Assembly: GCF_014641945.1 (NCBI RefSeq)
Contig: NZ_BMIJ01000007.1
Coordinates: 1-64,000 of the forward strand
Length of the DNA stretch: 64,000 nucleotides
Reading direction: 5' to 3'
Source of the DNA: Marinobacterium zhoushanense
GTDB taxonomy: Bacteria > Pseudomonadota > Gammaproteobacteria > Pseudomonadales > Balneatricaceae
The notes below the pieces were generated by a model, which worked only from the letters and a program-made list of their open reading frames with translations, was not told where the DNA came from and did not search any database. Below, one piece after another: positions 1 through 9,677 of this stretch. Position 1 is the first letter of the stretch. Each line of letters starts with the position of its first letter. Position numbers and translations under genes: made by a program.

Positions 1-154
1 GCCGGAAGGTGTTGAGATGGTTATGCCGGGCGACAACATCCAGATGTCTGTCACCCTGATCAACCCGATCGCCATGGAAGAAGGTCTGCGCTTCGCGATT
101 CGCGAAGGTGGCCGTACCGTTGGCGCCGGCGTTGTATCCAAGATCATCGCCTAA
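1..154 (+). CDS. tuf: Elongation factor Tu, C-terminal fragment
   Basis: The reading frame entering at base 2 encodes 50 residues ending in [11 protein letters not shown] and a TAA stop. This is the end of EF-Tu domain 3, including the MPGDNIQM and [11 protein letters not shown] segments typical of the family. EF-Tu carries aminoacyl-tRNA to the ribosome. The gene is cut by the window edge, so its start and GTPase domain are not visible. It sits upstream of rpsJ, as in the str-S10 arrangement of gammaproteobacteria, and is followed by its own terminator. Confidence 0.97.
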   Translation, partial: PEGVEMVMPGDNIQMSVTLINPIAMEEGLRFAIREGGRTVGAGVVSKIIA

Positions 155-173
155 TCGCTGATTAGTTGATCTG

Positions 174-200
174 AAAAGACCCTCTTTTGAGGGTCTTTTT
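174..200 (+). terminator. Rho-independent terminator of tuf
   Basis: An 11-bp perfect stem (AAAAGACCCTC with its complement) has a TTTT loop and a T-rich 3' side. It lies 20 bases after the tuf stop and separates the str operon from the S10 promoter. Confidence 0.9.
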
Positions 201-261
201 CGTTTCAACCCTCCTCGTTACACCCTCTGCACGCAACTGGTTAAAATTTGTACCTTTCCAG

Positions 262-290
262 TTGACGCTCATACCCCTACTGAGTAAAAT
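262..290 (+). promoter_or_regulatory. S10 operon promoter
   Basis: TTGACG at 262-267, a 17-base spacer and TAAAAT at 285-290, followed by a TTGCGTCCCC discriminator. It lies between the tuf terminator and rpsJ and would give a leader of about 65 bases. The leader contains a short CCCC...GGGG hairpin near 297-313. Whether it carries L4-mediated control as in E. coli cannot be judged from sequence. Confidence 0.75.
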
Positions 291-360
291 TTGCGTCCCC
301 TTTACCCAAGGGGAGGTCGGCTATTGCCGTAACGAAACTTACAGGAAATGCGTGATCAGA

Positions 361-672
361 ATGCAGAACCAAAAAATCAGAATTCGTCTGAAGGCTTTTG
401 ATCATCGCCTGATCGACTCATCCGCTCAGGAGATCGTTGAGACTGCCAAGCGGACAGGTGCTCAGGTGTGTGGTCCGATCCCACTTCCTACCCGTAAAGA
501 GCGTTACACCGTCCTGATCTCTCCGCACGTCAACAAAGACGCGCGTGATCAGTACGAAATTCGTACGCATAAGCGTGTTCTGGACATCGTTGAGCCGACT
601 GAAAAGACAGTCGACGCACTGATGAAGCTGGATCTCGCTGCGGGTGTTGAAGTGCAGATCAGCCTCGGCTAA
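361..672 (+). CDS. rpsJ: 30S ribosomal protein S10
   Basis: The 103-residue product begins [19 protein letters not shown] and ends in VEVQISLG, matching S10 over its full length. S10 is a 30S head protein and, as NusE, also works in antitermination. The frame is open further upstream to about 187, but the conserved N-terminus fixes the start at ATG 361. The Shine-Dalgarno sequence is weak (ACAGGA, about 14 bases upstream). First gene of the S10 operon, preceded by its own promoter at 262-290. Confidence 0.98.
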   Translation: MQNQKIRIRLKAFDHRLIDSSAQEIVETAKRTGAQVCGPIPLPTRKERYTVLISPHVNKDARDQYEIRTHKRVLDIVEPTEKTVDALMKLDLAAGVEVQISLG

Positions 673-783
673 TCAGCACCGCGCGAAATTATTCACTTAA
701 TGAAGCGCTATTTGTGGAATGCACCTGTAAAGGGCAGCCATAGTGGGTGACAGCCCCGTACACAACTGGCAAGAGGTAACAAA

Positions 784-1422
784 ATGTCTGTAGGACTTAT
801 CGGACGTAAAGCGGGTATGACTCGCATCTTCACAGATGAGGGCGTGTCCGTGCCAGTCACCGTCATCGAGGTGGAACCGAACCGTGTAACCAGCGTTAAG
901 ACCGTTGAAACCGACGGCTACGCTGCTGTGCAGGTGACTACCGGTGGGAAAAAGGCTAACCGCCTGTCCAAGCCGGAAGCTGGTCACTTTGCCAAGGCTG
1001 GCGTCGAAGCCGGTCGCGGTTTGTGGGAGTTCCGCGTGAATGGTGATGAGGGAATCAACGTCGGCGATGCGCTGACTGTTGAGCGCTTCGAAGCAGGTCA
1101 GAAGGTTGACGTAACAGGTCAGTCTAAAGGTAAGGGCTTCCAGGGTGGCGTAAAGCGCTGGAATTTCCGTACCCAGGATATGACTCACGGTAACTCGCTT
1201 TCTCACCGTGCTCCGGGTTCCATTGGTCAGTGCCAAACCCCGGGTCGTGTCTTCAAAGGTAAAAAGATGGCCGGTCACATGGGTGCCGAGCGCTGCACAG
1301 TCCAGACTCTGGAAATCGTGCGCATCGATGCCGAGCGTAATCTGCTGATCGTCAAGGGTGCCGTTCCTGGCGCTATGGGCGGCGACGTCATCGTTAAACC
1401 TGCTGTTAAAGCACGCGCCTAA
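784..1422 (+). CDS. rplC: 50S ribosomal protein L3
   Basis: 212 residues, beginning [16 protein letters not shown], with the L3 signature [14 protein letters not shown] near residues 118-131 and the [23 protein letters not shown] loop region. L3 binds 23S rRNA near the peptidyl transferase centre and helps start 50S assembly. AAGAGG lies just upstream of the ATG. About 110 bases separate it from rpsJ. Second gene of the S10 operon. Confidence 0.98.
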   Translation: MSVGLIGRKAGMTRIFTDEGVSVPVTVIEVEPNRVTSVKTVETDGYAAVQVTTGGKKANRLSKPEAGHFAKAGVEAGRGLWEFRVNGDEGINVGDALTVERFEAGQKVDVTGQSKGKGFQGGVKRWNFRTQDMTHGNSLSHRAPGSIGQCQTPGRVFKGKKMAGHMGAERCTVQTLEIVRIDAERNLLIVKGAVPGAMGGDVIVKPAVKARA

Positions 1423-1433
1423 GGGAGGTTTCC

Positions 1434-2039
1434 ATGAATCTGAATCTGACTGGAGCCAACGGTTCGGTTGAAGTATCCGAGCTGGCTTTTGGTAAAGAGT
1501 TCAATGAGGCGCTGGTACACCAGGTTGTAACTGCTTACATGGCAGCCGGCCGTCAGGGTACCAAAGCGCAGAAAAGCCGCTCCGACGTTTCCGGTGGCGG
1601 TGCTAAACCCTTCCGTCAGAAGGGTACCGGTCGTGCTCGTCAGGGTACTACCCGTTCGCCGATCTGGCGTACCGGTGGTGTGACCTTCGCAGCACAGCCC
1701 CGTGACTACGCTCAGAAAGTGAACAAGAAGATGTACCGCGCTGCAATGCGCTGCATCCTGTCTGAGCTGGTGCGTCAGGATCGTCTCGTTGTGGTTGAAG
1801 AGTTCGCCATTGAGACGCCCAAGACCAAGCAGTTTGTTGCCAAGCTCAAAGAGCTGAGCCTGGACAACGCGTTGCTGATTACTGAAGACGTTGAGCAGAA
1901 CCTGTACCTGGCTGCACGCAACGTACCGCACATTGGTGTGCGTGACGCGGCAGGTATCGACCCGGTCTCCCTGATCGGCTACGAGAAGGTGCTGATTACC
2001 GTTCCTGCTCTGAAGAAGATCGAGGAGGTGTACGCATGA
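1434..2039 (+). CDS. rplD: 50S ribosomal protein L4
   Basis: 201 residues, the same length as E. coli L4. The extended loop segment with [13 protein letters not shown] (residues about 61-73) reaches into the exit tunnel in known structures. In E. coli, L4 also represses its own S10 operon at the leader. GGGAGG precedes the ATG by 6 bases. The stop overlaps the rplW start, suggesting translational coupling. Confidence 0.98.
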   Translation: MNLNLTGANGSVEVSELAFGKEFNEALVHQVVTAYMAAGRQGTKAQKSRSDVSGGGAKPFRQKGTGRARQGTTRSPIWRTGGVTFAAQPRDYAQKVNKKMYRAAMRCILSELVRQDRLVVVEEFAIETPKTKQFVAKLKELSLDNALLITEDVEQNLYLAARNVPHIGVRDAAGIDPVSLIGYEKVLITVPALKKIEEVYA

Positions 2040-2332
2040 ACCCGGAACGCATCTACAAAGTGCTGCTCGGGCCGCACATCTCCGAGAAGGCCACTATCGT
2101 AGCTGAAGGTACCCAGCAGGTAGTGTTCCGCGTAGCTTCAGACGCGACCAAGCCGGAAATCAAGCAGGCTGTCGAAGAGCTGTTCAACGTCAAAGTTGAA
2201 GGCGTCAACGTCCTGAACATCAAAGGCAAGACCAAGCGCACTGCACGTGGCCTGGGTAAGCGCAGCGATGTTCGCAAGGCGTATGTTCGACTGGCCGATG
2301 GTTCCGAGATCGATTTCCTGGCTGGCGAATAA
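2036..2332 (+). CDS. rplW: 50S ribosomal protein L23
   Basis: 98 residues, beginning [21 protein letters not shown]23 lies at the polypeptide exit and is the docking site for trigger factor and SRP. The basic loop [14 protein letters not shown] (residues about 63-76) is typical. Its ATG overlaps the rplD stop by 4 bases, and rplB follows after 14 bases. Confidence 0.98.
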   Translation: MNPERIYKVLLGPHISEKATIVAEGTQQVVFRVASDATKPEIKQAVEELFNVKVEGVNVLNIKGKTKRTARGLGKRSDVRKAYVRLADGSEIDFLAGE

Positions 2333-2346
2333 GAGAGGTTTAAATA

Positions 2347-3174
2347 ATGGCACTTGTTAAGACTAAGCCGACCTCTGCTGGGCGTCGTCACCTCGTCAAG
2401 GTAGTTAACGCTGACCTGCACAAGGGTAAGCCTTTCGCTGCGCTGGTCGAGAAAAAATCGAAGTCTGGTGGTCGCAACAACAACGGTCGTATTACGACTC
2501 GTCACATTGGTGGTGGTCACAAGCAGAATTACCGCGTAATCGATTTCCGTCGTAACAAAGACGGCATTCCCGCGGTTATTGAGCGCGTTGAATACGATCC
2601 TAACCGTTCAGCTCACATCGCACTGCTGAAGTACGCTGATGGCGAGCGTCGCTACATCATCGCTCCCAAGGGACTGCAGGCTGGTGCTTCTGTACAGTCT
2701 GGTGAAATCGTTGATATCAAGCCGGGCAATACTATGCCGCTGCGCAATGTGCCGCTGGGTAGCACTGTGCACTGCATCGAGCTGAAGCCGGGTAAAGGTG
2801 CGCAGCTGGCGCGTTCTGCCGGCGCTTCCGCTCAGCTGGTGGCGCGTGAAGGCGCATACGCTACTCTGCGTCTGCGTTCTGGCGAGATGCGTAAAGTTCT
2901 GATTGAGTGTCGCGCAACCCTGGGTGAAGTAAGTAACTCTGAGCACAGCCTGCGTCAGCTGGGTAAAGCTGGTGCCAAGCGCTGGCGTGGTGTTCGTCCG
3001 ACCGTTCGCGGTGTGGTAATGAACCCGGTTGATCACCCGCATGGTGGTGGTGAGGGTCGTACTTCTGGTGGTCGTCACCCGGTTACGCCGTGGGGTATCC
3101 CGACCAAGGGTTACAAGACTCGCAAGAACAAGCGTACCGATAAACTGATCGTACGCCGTCGTCAGGCTAAATAA
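2347..3174 (+). CDS. rplB: 50S ribosomal protein L2
   Basis: 275 residues. The C-terminal segment [15 protein letters not shown] (near residue 225) carries the conserved His needed at the peptidyl transferase centre, and the protein ends in a basic tail. It is a primary 23S rRNA-binding protein. AGAGG lies about 8 bases before the ATG. Fifth gene of the S10 operon, with rpsS 12 bases downstream. Confidence 0.98.
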   Translation: MALVKTKPTSAGRRHLVKVVNADLHKGKPFAALVEKKSKSGGRNNNGRITTRHIGGGHKQNYRVIDFRRNKDGIPAVIERVEYDPNRSAHIALLKYADGERRYIIAPKGLQAGASVQSGEIVDIKPGNTMPLRNVPLGSTVHCIELKPGKGAQLARSAGASAQLVAREGAYATLRLRSGEMRKVLIECRATLGEVSNSEHSLRQLGKAGAKRWRGVRPTVRGVVMNPVDHPHGGGEGRTSGGRHPVTPWGIPTKGYKTRKNKRTDKLIVRRRQAK

Positions 3175-3186
3175 GAGGAATCAGCT

Positions 3187-3465
3187 GTGCCACGTTCACT
3201 GAAGAAAGGTCCATTTATCGACCTTCACCTGCTGAAAAAGGTAGAGGCTGCAATCGAGGCTAACGAACGTCGTCCGATCAAAACCTGGTCACGTCGTTCT
3301 ACTGTTTTCCCGAACTTTGTCGGGTTAACGATTGCAGTACATAACGGCCGTCAGCATGTCCCGGTGTTCATCACCGAAGATATGGTCGGTCACAAACTGG
3401 GTGAGTTCGCTGCAACACGTACATTCCGCGGTCATGCAGCCGACAAGAAGGCCAAGAAGAAGTAA
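3187..3465 (+). CDS. rpsS: 30S ribosomal protein S19
   Basis: 92 residues, starting at a GTG codon ([17 protein letters not shown] follows the initiator). AGAGGAA lies 8-14 bases upstream. The [24 protein letters not shown] segment is the S19 core. It forms the 30S head with S13 near the A site. The C-terminus is lysine-rich (ADKKAKKK). Confidence 0.97.
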   Translation: MPRSLKKGPFIDLHLLKKVEAAIEANERRPIKTWSRRSTVFPNFVGLTIAVHNGRQHVPVFITEDMVGHKLGEFAATRTFRGHAADKKAKKK

Positions 3466-3475
3466 GGGGTAGATG

Positions 3476-3805
3476 ATGGAAGTTATCGCCAAACATAAAG
3501 GCGCCCGCATCTCCGCTCAGAAGGCCCGTCTGGTCGCAGATCAGATCCGTGGTAAGTCTGTGGGCGAAGCTCTGAATATCCTGGCGTTCAGCAACAAGAA
3601 GGGTGCTGACCTGGTCAAGAAGGTGCTGGAGTCTGCTATTGCTAACGCAGAGCACAACGAAGGTGCTGACGTCGACGAGCTGCGTGTATCTGCAGTGTTC
3701 GTTGATGAGGGTATGACCATGAAGCGCATCATGCCACGTGCCAAAGGCCGTGCTGATCGCATCCTGAAGCGTACGTCACACATCACCGTCAAGGTGGCCG
3801 ACTAA
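3476..3805 (+). CDS. rplV: 50S ribosomal protein L22
   Basis: 109 residues from the second of two tandem ATGs (3473 and 3476). The second is chosen because it gives the family N-terminus [16 protein letters not shown] and better spacing from AAGGGG at 3464-3469. The [21 protein letters not shown] hairpin that lines the exit tunnel is present. L22 contacts all domains of 23S rRNA. The frame ends 24 bases before rpsC. Confidence 0.96.
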   Translation: MEVIAKHKGARISAQKARLVADQIRGKSVGEALNILAFSNKKGADLVKKVLESAIANAEHNEGADVDELRVSAVFVDEGMTMKRIMPRAKGRADRILKRTSHITVKVAD

Positions 3806-3829
3806 GGCTGAGTGCTAGGAGAGTTCATT

Positions 3830-4510
3830 ATGGGTCAGAAAGTAAACCCGACCGGCATCCGGCTTGGTGTCATCAAGGATCACACCTCTGTGTGGTACGC
3901 GGACAAAGCCGACTATGCCAACAAGCTGCTGAACGACCTCAAGGTACGTAGCTACCTGGAAGATCAGCTGAAGAACGCGTCTGTTAGCCGTATCGAGATC
4001 GAGCGTCCGGCGCAGAATGCGAAGATCACTATCCATACCGCTCGCCCGGGTATCGTTATCGGTAAGAAGGGTGAGGATGTCGAGAAGCTGCGCTCTGCTG
4101 TTTCCGAGATGATGGGTGTGCCCGTGCACATCAACATCGAAGAAGTACGCAAGCCGGATCTGGATGCCAAACTGGTCGCCCAGGGCGTTGCCAGCCAGCT
4201 CGAGCGTCGTGTGATGTTCCGTCGTGCCATGAAGCGCGCGGTGCAGAACGCTATGCGTATCGGCGCCAAGGGTATCAAGATCCAGGTTAGTGGTCGTCTC
4301 GGTGGCGCTGAGATCGCGCGTACCGAATGGTACCGCGAAGGTCGTGTGCCGCTGCACACCCTGCGTGCCGATATCGACTACGCAACTTACGAAGCGCACA
4401 CCACTTATGGTGTGATCGGCGTCAAAGTATGGATCTTCAAGGGCGAGATCCTCGGTGGCCTGGAACAGGTTCGCGCCGAGAAGAAAGCGCCCGCGAAGAA
4501 AGCTAAGTGA
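3830..4510 (+). CDS. rpsC: 30S ribosomal protein S3
   Basis: 226 residues, beginning [17 protein letters not shown]. The frame is open to 3812, but AGGAGA at 3817-3822 and the conserved N-terminus select ATG 3830. A KH domain is visible ([13 protein letters not shown], near residues 63-75), followed by the S3 C-terminal domain with the [20 protein letters not shown] motif. It forms the mRNA entry channel with S4 and S5. The alanine/lysine-rich tail is ordinary for the family. Confidence 0.98.
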   Translation: MGQKVNPTGIRLGVIKDHTSVWYADKADYANKLLNDLKVRSYLEDQLKNASVSRIEIERPAQNAKITIHTARPGIVIGKKGEDVEKLRSAVSEMMGVPVHINIEEVRKPDLDAKLVAQGVASQLERRVMFRRAMKRAVQNAMRIGAKGIKIQVSGRLGGAEIARTEWYREGRVPLHTLRADIDYATYEAHTTYGVIGVKVWIFKGEILGGLEQVRAEKKAPAKKAK

Positions 4511-4521
4511 GGTAGACGTCA

Positions 4522-4935
4522 ATGCTGCAACCGAAACGTCTCAAATTCCGCAAGGTCATGAAGGGTCGCAACCGCGGCCTGGCACAGCGCGGCAGCAAGG
4601 TTAGCTTCGGCGAATACGCACTGAAAGCAACCGAGCGTGGTCGTATCACTGCGCGTCAGATCGAAGCGGCCCGTCGTACCATGACTCGTCACGTTAAGCG
4701 TGGTGGTAAGATCTGGATCCGTGTTTTCCCGGACAAGCCGATCACCACCAAGCCGCTTGAAGTTCGTATGGGTAAGGGTAAGGGTAACGTCGAGTACTGG
4801 GTCGCTCAGATCCAGCCGGGCAAGGTGCTGTTCGAAATGAGCGGTGTGCCGGAAGAGCTCGCAGCTGAAGCCTTTGCGCTGGCAGCAGCCAAGCTGCCGG
4901 TTCCTACCACTATTGTTAAGCGGACGGTGATGTGA
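4522..4935 (+). CDS. rplP: 50S ribosomal protein L16
   Basis: 137 residues, beginning [20 protein letters not shown]16 organises the A-site region of 23S rRNA. The [22 protein letters not shown] segment is diagnostic, and its arginine is the family's hydroxylation site in E. coli. The stop TGA overlaps the rpmC ATG by one base. Confidence 0.98.
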   Translation: MLQPKRLKFRKVMKGRNRGLAQRGSKVSFGEYALKATERGRITARQIEAARRTMTRHVKRGGKIWIRVFPDKPITTKPLEVRMGKGKGNVEYWVAQIQPGKVLFEMSGVPEELAAEAFALAAAKLPVPTTIVKRTVM

Positions 4936-5129
4936 TGAAAGCACAAGAACTGCGTGACAAGTCCGTAGAAGAGCTGCAGCAGTCGCTGCTGGGTCTTCTG
5001 AAGGATCAGTTCAACCTGCGTATGCAGAAGGCCACTGGCCAGCTGGCACAGACCCATCTGCTGGGTCAGGTTCGTCGCGACATCGCTCGCGTTAAGACAG
5101 TACTCAACGAAAAGCAGGTGACTAAATGA
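4935..5129 (+). CDS. rpmC: 50S ribosomal protein L29
   Basis: 64 residues, [20 protein letters not shown] onward, two helices as in L29. It lies next to L23 at the tunnel exit. A GTG three bases upstream is in frame, but ATG 4935 gives the family N-terminus and overlaps the rplP stop (TGATG). The last 4 bases overlap the rpsQ start. Confidence 0.97.
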   Translation: MKAQELRDKSVEELQQSLLGLLKDQFNLRMQKATGQLAQTHLLGQVRRDIARVKTVLNEKQVTK

Positions 5130-5389
5130 GCGCGGAAAAACGTACTCGTACTGTGACCGGCAAGGTCGTCAGTGACAAGATGGATAAAACCATCACAGTT
5201 CTGGTTGAGCGTAAAGAGAAGCACCCGATCTACGGTAAGTACATCAAGCGCTCTACCAAACTGCACGCTCACGATGAGAAGAATGAGTGTCAGTTGGGTG
5301 ATCTGGTGACCATCGCCGAGTCTCGCCCGCTGTCCAAGACCAAAACTTGGTCTCTGGTTCGCATTGAAGAGCGCGCAGCTAAGGTGTAA
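5126..5389 (+). CDS. rpsQ: 30S ribosomal protein S17
   Basis: 87 residues, with the S17 core [28 protein letters not shown] in an OB fold and the G(D/E)[14 protein letters not shown] motif. It binds 16S rRNA helices 7 and 11. Last gene of the S10 operon. The 3' end of the gene contains the -35 and -10 of the likely spc promoter. Confidence 0.98.
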   Translation: MSAEKRTRTVTGKVVSDKMDKTITVLVERKEKHPIYGKYIKRSTKLHAHDEKNECQLGDLVTIAESRPLSKTKTWSLVRIEERAAKV

Positions 5390-5392
5390 TAT
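5364..5392 (+). promoter_or_regulatory. spc operon promoter
   Basis: TTGAAG at 5364-5369, a 17-base spacer and TAATAT at 5387-5392, followed by a GC-rich ATTGCGCC discriminator. It overlaps the end of rpsQ. E. coli also starts the spc operon between rpsQ and rplN. The leader contains a perfect 8-bp hairpin at 5422-5444 (TCGCCTGC with its complement). Confidence 0.6.
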
Positions 5393-5470
5393 ATTGCGCC
5401 TTTGCTGCTCCAATTGCCGGTTCGCCTGCTAGAGAGGCAGGCGACAGGTTTTACAGTTTTGGAGTAGACC

Positions 5471-5839
5471 ATGATTCAGACTGAAACGATGCTTGATGTG
5501 GCTGATAACAGCGGCGCCAAGCGCGTGATGTGTATTAAGGTCCTGGGCGGTTCTCACCGCCGCTACGCTTCCGTCGGCGACATCATCAAGGTCACCGTCA
5601 AAGAAGCGATTCCGCGCGGCAAGGTGAAAAAAGGTCAGGTTCTTAAGGCTGTCGTAGTGCGTACCCGTAAAGGTGTTCGTCGTCCCGACGGTTCACTGAT
5701 CCGCTTTGATACAAACTCTGCGGTTCTGCTGAACAACAACGACGCACCGATCGGTACTCGTATCTTCGGGCCAGTAACGCGTGAGCTTCGTAACGAGAAG
5801 TTCATGAAGATCATTTCCCTGGCGCCTGAAGTGCTCTAA
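5471..5839 (+). CDS. rplN: 50S ribosomal protein L14
   Basis: 122 residues, beginning [27 protein letters not shown], the usual length and N-terminus of L14, which bridges 50S and 30S through contact with L19 and 16S rRNA helix 14. GGAGTAGACC precedes the ATG. First gene of the spc operon. A strong hairpin lies between it and rplX. Confidence 0.98.
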   Translation: MIQTETMLDVADNSGAKRVMCIKVLGGSHRRYASVGDIIKVTVKEAIPRGKVKKGQVLKAVVVRTRKGVRRPDGSLIRFDTNSAVLLNNNDAPIGTRIFGPVTRELRNEKFMKIISLAPEVL

Positions 5840-5869
5840 GACCCCTGCTCTCATAGAGGGTTCTTGCTG

Positions 5870-5901
5870 AAAACGCCAATCCCGAAAGGGCTTGGCGTTT
5901 T
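5870..5901 (+). terminator. Terminator-like hairpin inside the spc operon
   Basis: AAAACGCCAA at 5870-5879 is perfectly complementary to TTGGCGTTTT at 5892-5901. The T-rich 3' side makes it resemble an intrinsic terminator. It lies between rplN and rplX, 42 bases before the rplX start. Because the following 20 genes are essential and share the operon, it is more likely a partial attenuator or RNA-processing site than a full stop. Confidence 0.6.
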
Positions 5902-5942
5902 TGAGCATGAGGAAGGTAGTAGGAAAGGATAAGGTAAATTAA

Positions 5943-6266
5943 ATGCGTAAGATTCGTCGCGACGATGAAGTCATCGTGATCGCAGGTAAAGACAAGGGCA
6001 AGCGTGGCAAGGTTATGCGCGTGCTCGAAAACGATCGTCTGATCGTGTCTGGCATCAACATGATCAAGAAGCACCAGAAGCCGAACCCGATGCTGCAGCA
6101 GCAGGGTGGCATCGTTGAGAAGGAAGCGGCGATCGCGACCTCCAACGTGGCCATCTTCAACGCTCAGACCGGCAAGGGCGATCGTGTTGGCTTCAAGCTG
6201 CTTGAAGACGGCACCAAAGTACGTTTCTTCAAGTCCACCGGCGAGCTCATCGCCGGAGATAAGTAA
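5943..6266 (+). CDS. rplX: 50S ribosomal protein L24
   Basis: 107 residues, with an N-terminal KOW motif ([20 protein letters not shown], residues about 4-23). L24 starts 50S assembly by binding the 5' end of 23S rRNA. GGATAAGGTAAATTAA lies upstream of the ATG. rplE follows after 14 bases. Confidence 0.98.
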   Translation: MRKIRRDDEVIVIAGKDKGKRGKVMRVLENDRLIVSGINMIKKHQKPNPMLQQQGGIVEKEAAIATSNVAIFNAQTGKGDRVGFKLLEDGTKVRFFKSTGELIAGDK

Positions 6267-6280
6267 GAGGGGTTGGTGCA

Positions 6281-6820
6281 ATGTCCAGATTGAAAGCGCT
6301 TTACGAAAACGAAGTTAAGCAGCAGCTTAAAGAGGAGCTCCAGTCTCCTAACGTTATGGCGGTACCCCGCATCACCAAGATCACTCTGAACATGGGTGTG
6401 GGTGAAGCGCTGGGTGACAAGAAGCAGCTCGATAACGCCATGGCTGACATGGTTGCTATCGCAGGCCAGAAGCCGATCATTACCAAGGCTCGCAAGTCTA
6501 TCGCGGGCTTCAAGGTACGTGAAGGCTGGCCGATCGGCTGCAAAGTAACGCTGCGCGGCGAGCGTATGTGGGAATTCCTCGATCGCCTGGTCGATATTTC
6601 CATTCCGCGTATCCGTGACTTCCGTGGTCTCAACGCCAAGTCTTTCGACGGCCGCGGTAACTACAGCATGGGTGTCAAAGAGCAGATCATCTTCCCAGAA
6701 ATCGACTACGACAAGGTCGATAAGCTGCGTGGTCTCGATATCACCATCACCACTACGGCGAAGAACAACGACGAAGGTCGTGCTCTTCTGGCTGCGCTGC
6801 AGTTCCCGTTCAAGAAATAA
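6281..6820 (+). CDS. rplE: 50S ribosomal protein L5
   Basis: 179 residues, as in E. coli. The [13 protein letters not shown] segment and the [24 protein letters not shown] loop are L5 signatures. It binds 5S rRNA in the central protuberance. AGAGGGG precedes the ATG. In E. coli the region around this start is the S8 repressor target; an equivalent fold was not established here. Confidence 0.98.
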   Translation: MSRLKALYENEVKQQLKEELQSPNVMAVPRITKITLNMGVGEALGDKKQLDNAMADMVAIAGQKPIITKARKSIAGFKVREGWPIGCKVTLRGERMWEFLDRLVDISIPRIRDFRGLNAKSFDGRGNYSMGVKEQIIFPEIDYDKVDKLRGLDITITTTAKNNDEGRALLAALQFPFKK

Positions 6821-6835
6821 GACAGGGATTGAACC

Positions 6836-7141
6836 ATGGCTAAAGTTTCTATGATCAATCGTGAGCTCAAGCGCGAGAAGCTGGCTGATAAATATGCCGC
6901 TAAGCGTGCTGCGCTCAAAGCAATTGTTGCAAGCCCGAACAGCTCAGAAGATGAAGTTTGGGATGCACAGATCGCGCTGCAGAAATTGCCGCGCGACGCC
7001 AGCCCGGTGCGCAAGCAGCGTCGCTGTCAGGTTACCGGTCGTCCGCACGGTGTTTACCGTAAGTTCGGACTGTGCCGTAACAAACTGCGCGAAGCTGCCA
7101 TGCGTGGCGATGTCCCGGGCCTGAAGAAGGCGAGCTGGTAA
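6836..7141 (+). CDS. rpsN: 30S ribosomal protein S14, zinc-free type
   Basis: 101 residues, the length of the long, zinc-independent S14 class. The C-terminal core [25 protein letters not shown] lacks the paired CxxC motifs of the short zinc form. S14 is a 30S head protein. The stop is followed by a 90-base gap with a perfect 8-bp hairpin before rpsH. Confidence 0.97.
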   Translation: MAKVSMINRELKREKLADKYAAKRAALKAIVASPNSSEDEVWDAQIALQKLPRDASPVRKQRRCQVTGRPHGVYRKFGLCRNKLREAAMRGDVPGLKKASW

Positions 7142-7173
7142 CAGCACGCCAAACGGTAAGCACGGCGGTCAGG

Positions 7174-7195
7174 GCGAAGCCTGCGAAGGCTTCGC
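7174..7195 (+). other. Hairpin between rpsN and rpsH
   Basis: GCGAAGCC at 7174-7181 pairs perfectly with GGCTTCGC at 7188-7195 around a TGCGAA loop. No T-run follows, so it is not an intrinsic terminator. It may be a stability or autoregulatory element. No function is assigned. Confidence 0.45.
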
Positions 7196-7231
7196 TACCG
7201 CGTCGCGCTGCACTAAGAGGATGTTAAAAGC

Positions 7232-7624
7232 ATGAGTATGCAAGACACACTCGCGGATATGTTCACCCGTATCCGTAACGGACACATGGCTGAGAAGAAG
7301 GCTGTGTCCCTGCCGTCCTCCAAGCAGAAGCTGGCAGTCGCCAAGGTTCTGAAAGAGGAAGGTTACATCACCGACTACGTTGTTGAAGGTGATGTGAAGC
7401 CGGTACTGACCATCGAATTGAAATACTTCGAAGGCAAGCCGGTAATCGAAGAGATCAAGCGCGTTAGCCGTCCCAGTCTGCGTATCTACAAGAACGCATC
7501 CGACCTGCCGAAGGTCGCCGATGGTCTGGGCATCGCGATCATCTCTACCAGTAAAGGTGTTATGACTGACCGCGCCGCTCGCCAAGCGGGTGTCGGTGGT
7601 GAAGTAGTCTGCACGGTATTCTAA
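7232..7624 (+). CDS. rpsH: 30S ribosomal protein S8
   Basis: 130 residues, beginning [17 protein letters not shown]. The C-terminal [24 protein letters not shown] is the S8 signature. S8 binds 16S rRNA helix 21 and, in E. coli, represses the spc operon. AAGAGGATG lies about 14 bases upstream. rplF follows after 11 bases. Confidence 0.98.
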   Translation: MSMQDTLADMFTRIRNGHMAEKKAVSLPSSKQKLAVAKVLKEEGYITDYVVEGDVKPVLTIELKYFEGKPVIEEIKRVSRPSLRIYKNASDLPKVADGLGIAIISTSKGVMTDRAARQAGVGGEVVCTVF

Positions 7625-7635
7625 GAGGATTTCTC

Positions 7636-8169
7636 ATGTCACGAGTTGCGAAGAAACCCGTAGTACTACCGTCAGGTGTTGAGATCAAGCTCGACGGCCA
7701 GGGCCTTGCTGTGAAAGGCAAGAACGGTCAGCTGAGCTTGGATGTTCACCCGTCTGTTGCTGTTGAGCAGGCCGACGGTCAGTTGAAATTTGCGCCGCGC
7801 GACGGCTCCAAGCAGGCAAATGCCCTGGCTGGTACCACCCGCGCGCTGGTCAATAACATGGTGATCGGTGTAAGCGAAGGCTTTAACAAGACCCTGGCTC
7901 TCCAGGGTGTTGGTTACCGCGCTGCCGCCAAGGGTAAGGTGCTGAACCTGACGCTGGGCTTCTCTCACCCGATCGATTACGAACTGCCTGAAGGTGTTTC
8001 TGCGGAAACTCCGAACCCGACCACTATCGTGCTCAGCGGTGCTGACAAGCAGGTAGTAGGTCAGGCTGCTGCAGAAGTTCGCGCATTCCGTCCGCCTGAG
8101 CCTTACAAAGGTAAGGGTGTTCGTTATGTCGACGAATATGTACGCCGCAAAGAGGCTAAGAAGAAGTAA
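7636..8169 (+). CDS. rplF: 50S ribosomal protein L6
   Basis: 177 residues, E. coli length, with two homologous L6 domains. The second contains [20 protein letters not shown] near the C-terminus. It binds near the GTPase centre by the sarcin-ricin loop. AGAGGATTTCTC precedes the ATG. Confidence 0.98.
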   Translation: MSRVAKKPVVLPSGVEIKLDGQGLAVKGKNGQLSLDVHPSVAVEQADGQLKFAPRDGSKQANALAGTTRALVNNMVIGVSEGFNKTLALQGVGYRAAAKGKVLNLTLGFSHPIDYELPEGVSAETPNPTTIVLSGADKQVVGQAAAEVRAFRPPEPYKGKGVRYVDEYVRRKEAKKK

Positions 8170-8178
8170 GGCAGGGTC

Positions 8179-8529
8179 ATGAACGTTAAGAAAGAAGCTC
8201 GTATCCGTCGTGCGCGCCGTTCCCGCGCAAAAATGCGCGAACTGGGTAGCGTACGTCTCTGCGTTAACCGCACCCCGCGCCACATCTACGCACAGATCAT
8301 CTCTGCCGACGGCAGCACTGTACTGGCTAGCGCCTCTACCGTGGAAAAGGATCTGCGCGAAGGCGCAACCGGTAACATCGAAGCGGCTAAAAAGGTCGGT
8401 TCTCTGATCGCAGCGCGTGCAAAAGATGCAGGCGTTACTGAAGTCGCATTTGACCGTTCCGGTTTCAAATACCACGGTCGCGTAGCGGCTCTCGCTGATG
8501 CTGCTCGCGAAGGCGGCCTGGAATTCTAA
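8179..8529 (+). CDS. rplR: 50S ribosomal protein L18
   Basis: 116 residues with an arginine-rich N-terminus ([20 protein letters not shown]) followed by the L18 core ending in [19 protein letters not shown]. It carries 5S rRNA with L5. It starts 9 bases after rplF and is followed by rpsE after 11 bases. Confidence 0.98.
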   Translation: MNVKKEARIRRARRSRAKMRELGSVRLCVNRTPRHIYAQIISADGSTVLASASTVEKDLREGATGNIEAAKKVGSLIAARAKDAGVTEVAFDRSGFKYHGRVAALADAAREGGLEF

Positions 8530-8540
8530 AGGTTTCGAAT

Positions 8541-9044
8541 ATGGCAAATCACGAACAGAAAGACGGTGAACTGCAGGAGAAGCTGGTTCAGGTAAACCGC
8601 GTCGCCAAAGTGGTTAAGGGCGGTCGAATTTTCGGTTTCACAGCGCTGACTGTAGTCGGTGATGGCAATGGTCGTGTCGGTTTCGGTCGTGGCAAGGCGC
8701 GTGAAGTGCCGGTCGCTATCCAGAAAGCGATGGAGCAGGCCCGCCGCAATATGGTCAACGTGCACCTGAACGGTCACACCCTGCAGTATCCGGTCAAGGC
8801 AAACCACGGCTCCGCCAAGGTTTACATGCAGCCGGCTTCCGAAGGTACTGGTGTCATCGCCGGTGGTGCAATGCGTGCAGTTCTCGAACTGGCAGGCGTG
8901 CACAACGTACTGGCCAAGTGCTATGGCTCAACCAACCCGGTCAACGTCGTCCGTGCGACTGTTAAGGGTCTGGCCTCCATGCACGCACCTGAAGACATTG
9001 CTGCCAAGCGTGGCAAGTCTGTTGACGAGATCCTGGGGAGCTAA
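8541..9044 (+). CDS. rpsE: 30S ribosomal protein S5
   Basis: 167 residues. The N-terminal double-stranded RNA-binding-like domain carries [31 protein letters not shown] (residues about 22-52), and the C-terminal domain ends [20 protein letters not shown]. With S4 it controls decoding accuracy and mRNA unwinding. Its stop is 2 bases before the rpmD start. Confidence 0.98.
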   Translation: MANHEQKDGELQEKLVQVNRVAKVVKGGRIFGFTALTVVGDGNGRVGFGRGKAREVPVAIQKAMEQARRNMVNVHLNGHTLQYPVKANHGSAKVYMQPASEGTGVIAGGAMRAVLELAGVHNVLAKCYGSTNPVNVVRATVKGLASMHAPEDIAAKRGKSVDEILGS

Positions 9045-9046
9045 CA

Positions 9047-9229
9047 ATGGCTGACAAGATCAAGGTAACTCTGGTTCGCAGCCCGATCGGCAAACTGCCG
9101 AAGCACAAAGAGTGCGTCAAAGGTCTGGGTCTGCGCCGCATCGGTCACGTCGTCGAAGTGGAAGACACTCCGTCGGTACGTGGCATGATCAACAAGGTCT
9201 ACTACATGGTTAAGGTAGTAGGCGAGTAA
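9047..9229 (+). CDS. rpmD: 50S ribosomal protein L30
   Basis: 60 residues, [20 protein letters not shown], the short bacterial L30. It starts only 2 bases after the rpsE stop, with GGGGAGC in the end of rpsE as ribosome-binding site, so translation is probably coupled. rplO follows after 13 bases. Confidence 0.97.
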   Translation: MADKIKVTLVRSPIGKLPKHKECVKGLGLRRIGHVVEVEDTPSVRGMINKVYYMVKVVGE

Positions 9230-9242
9230 GAGGAGTGACCCA

Positions 9243-9677
9243 ATGCGTTTGAATTCTCTGCGCCCGGGCGCCGGCTCTAAACAGGCACCGAAGCGTGTCG
9301 GTCGTGGCATCGGCTCCGGTCTGGGTAAAACTTGTGGCCGTGGTCACAAGGGTTTGAAATCCCGCTCAGGCGGTAGTGTAAATCCGGGTTTTGAAGGTGG
9401 TCAGATGCCGATTCAGCGTCGTCTGCCGAAGTTTGGCTTCAACTCCCGTCAGGCGCGTTACGTCGCTGAGATCCGTCTGAACGAGCTGGTAGCAGCTGGT
9501 GTTGACGTGGTTGATCTGGACGCGCTGAAACAGGCTGACATCATTCGCGAAGAGATCAAGTCTGCGCGCGTGATCCTGTCTGGAGAGATCAACAAGGCAG
9601 TCACCGTTAAAGGTCTTAAAGTGACCAAGGGTGCTCAGGCTGCGATCGAAGCTGCTGGCGGTAAAGTCGAGGCGTAA
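9243..9677 (+). CDS. rplO: 50S ribosomal protein L15
   Basis: 144 residues, beginning [22 protein letters not shown], with a glycine-rich extended N-terminal arm and the [15 protein letters not shown] motif near residues 51-66. It is a late-assembly 50S protein. AAGAGGAG precedes the ATG. Its stop codon directly abuts the secY ATG with no gap. Confidence 0.98.
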   Translation: MRLNSLRPGAGSKQAPKRVGRGIGSGLGKTCGRGHKGLKSRSGGSVNPGFEGGQMPIQRRLPKFGFNSRQARYVAEIRLNELVAAGVDVVDLDALKQADIIREEIKSARVILSGEINKAVTVKGLKVTKGAQAAIEAAGGKVEA

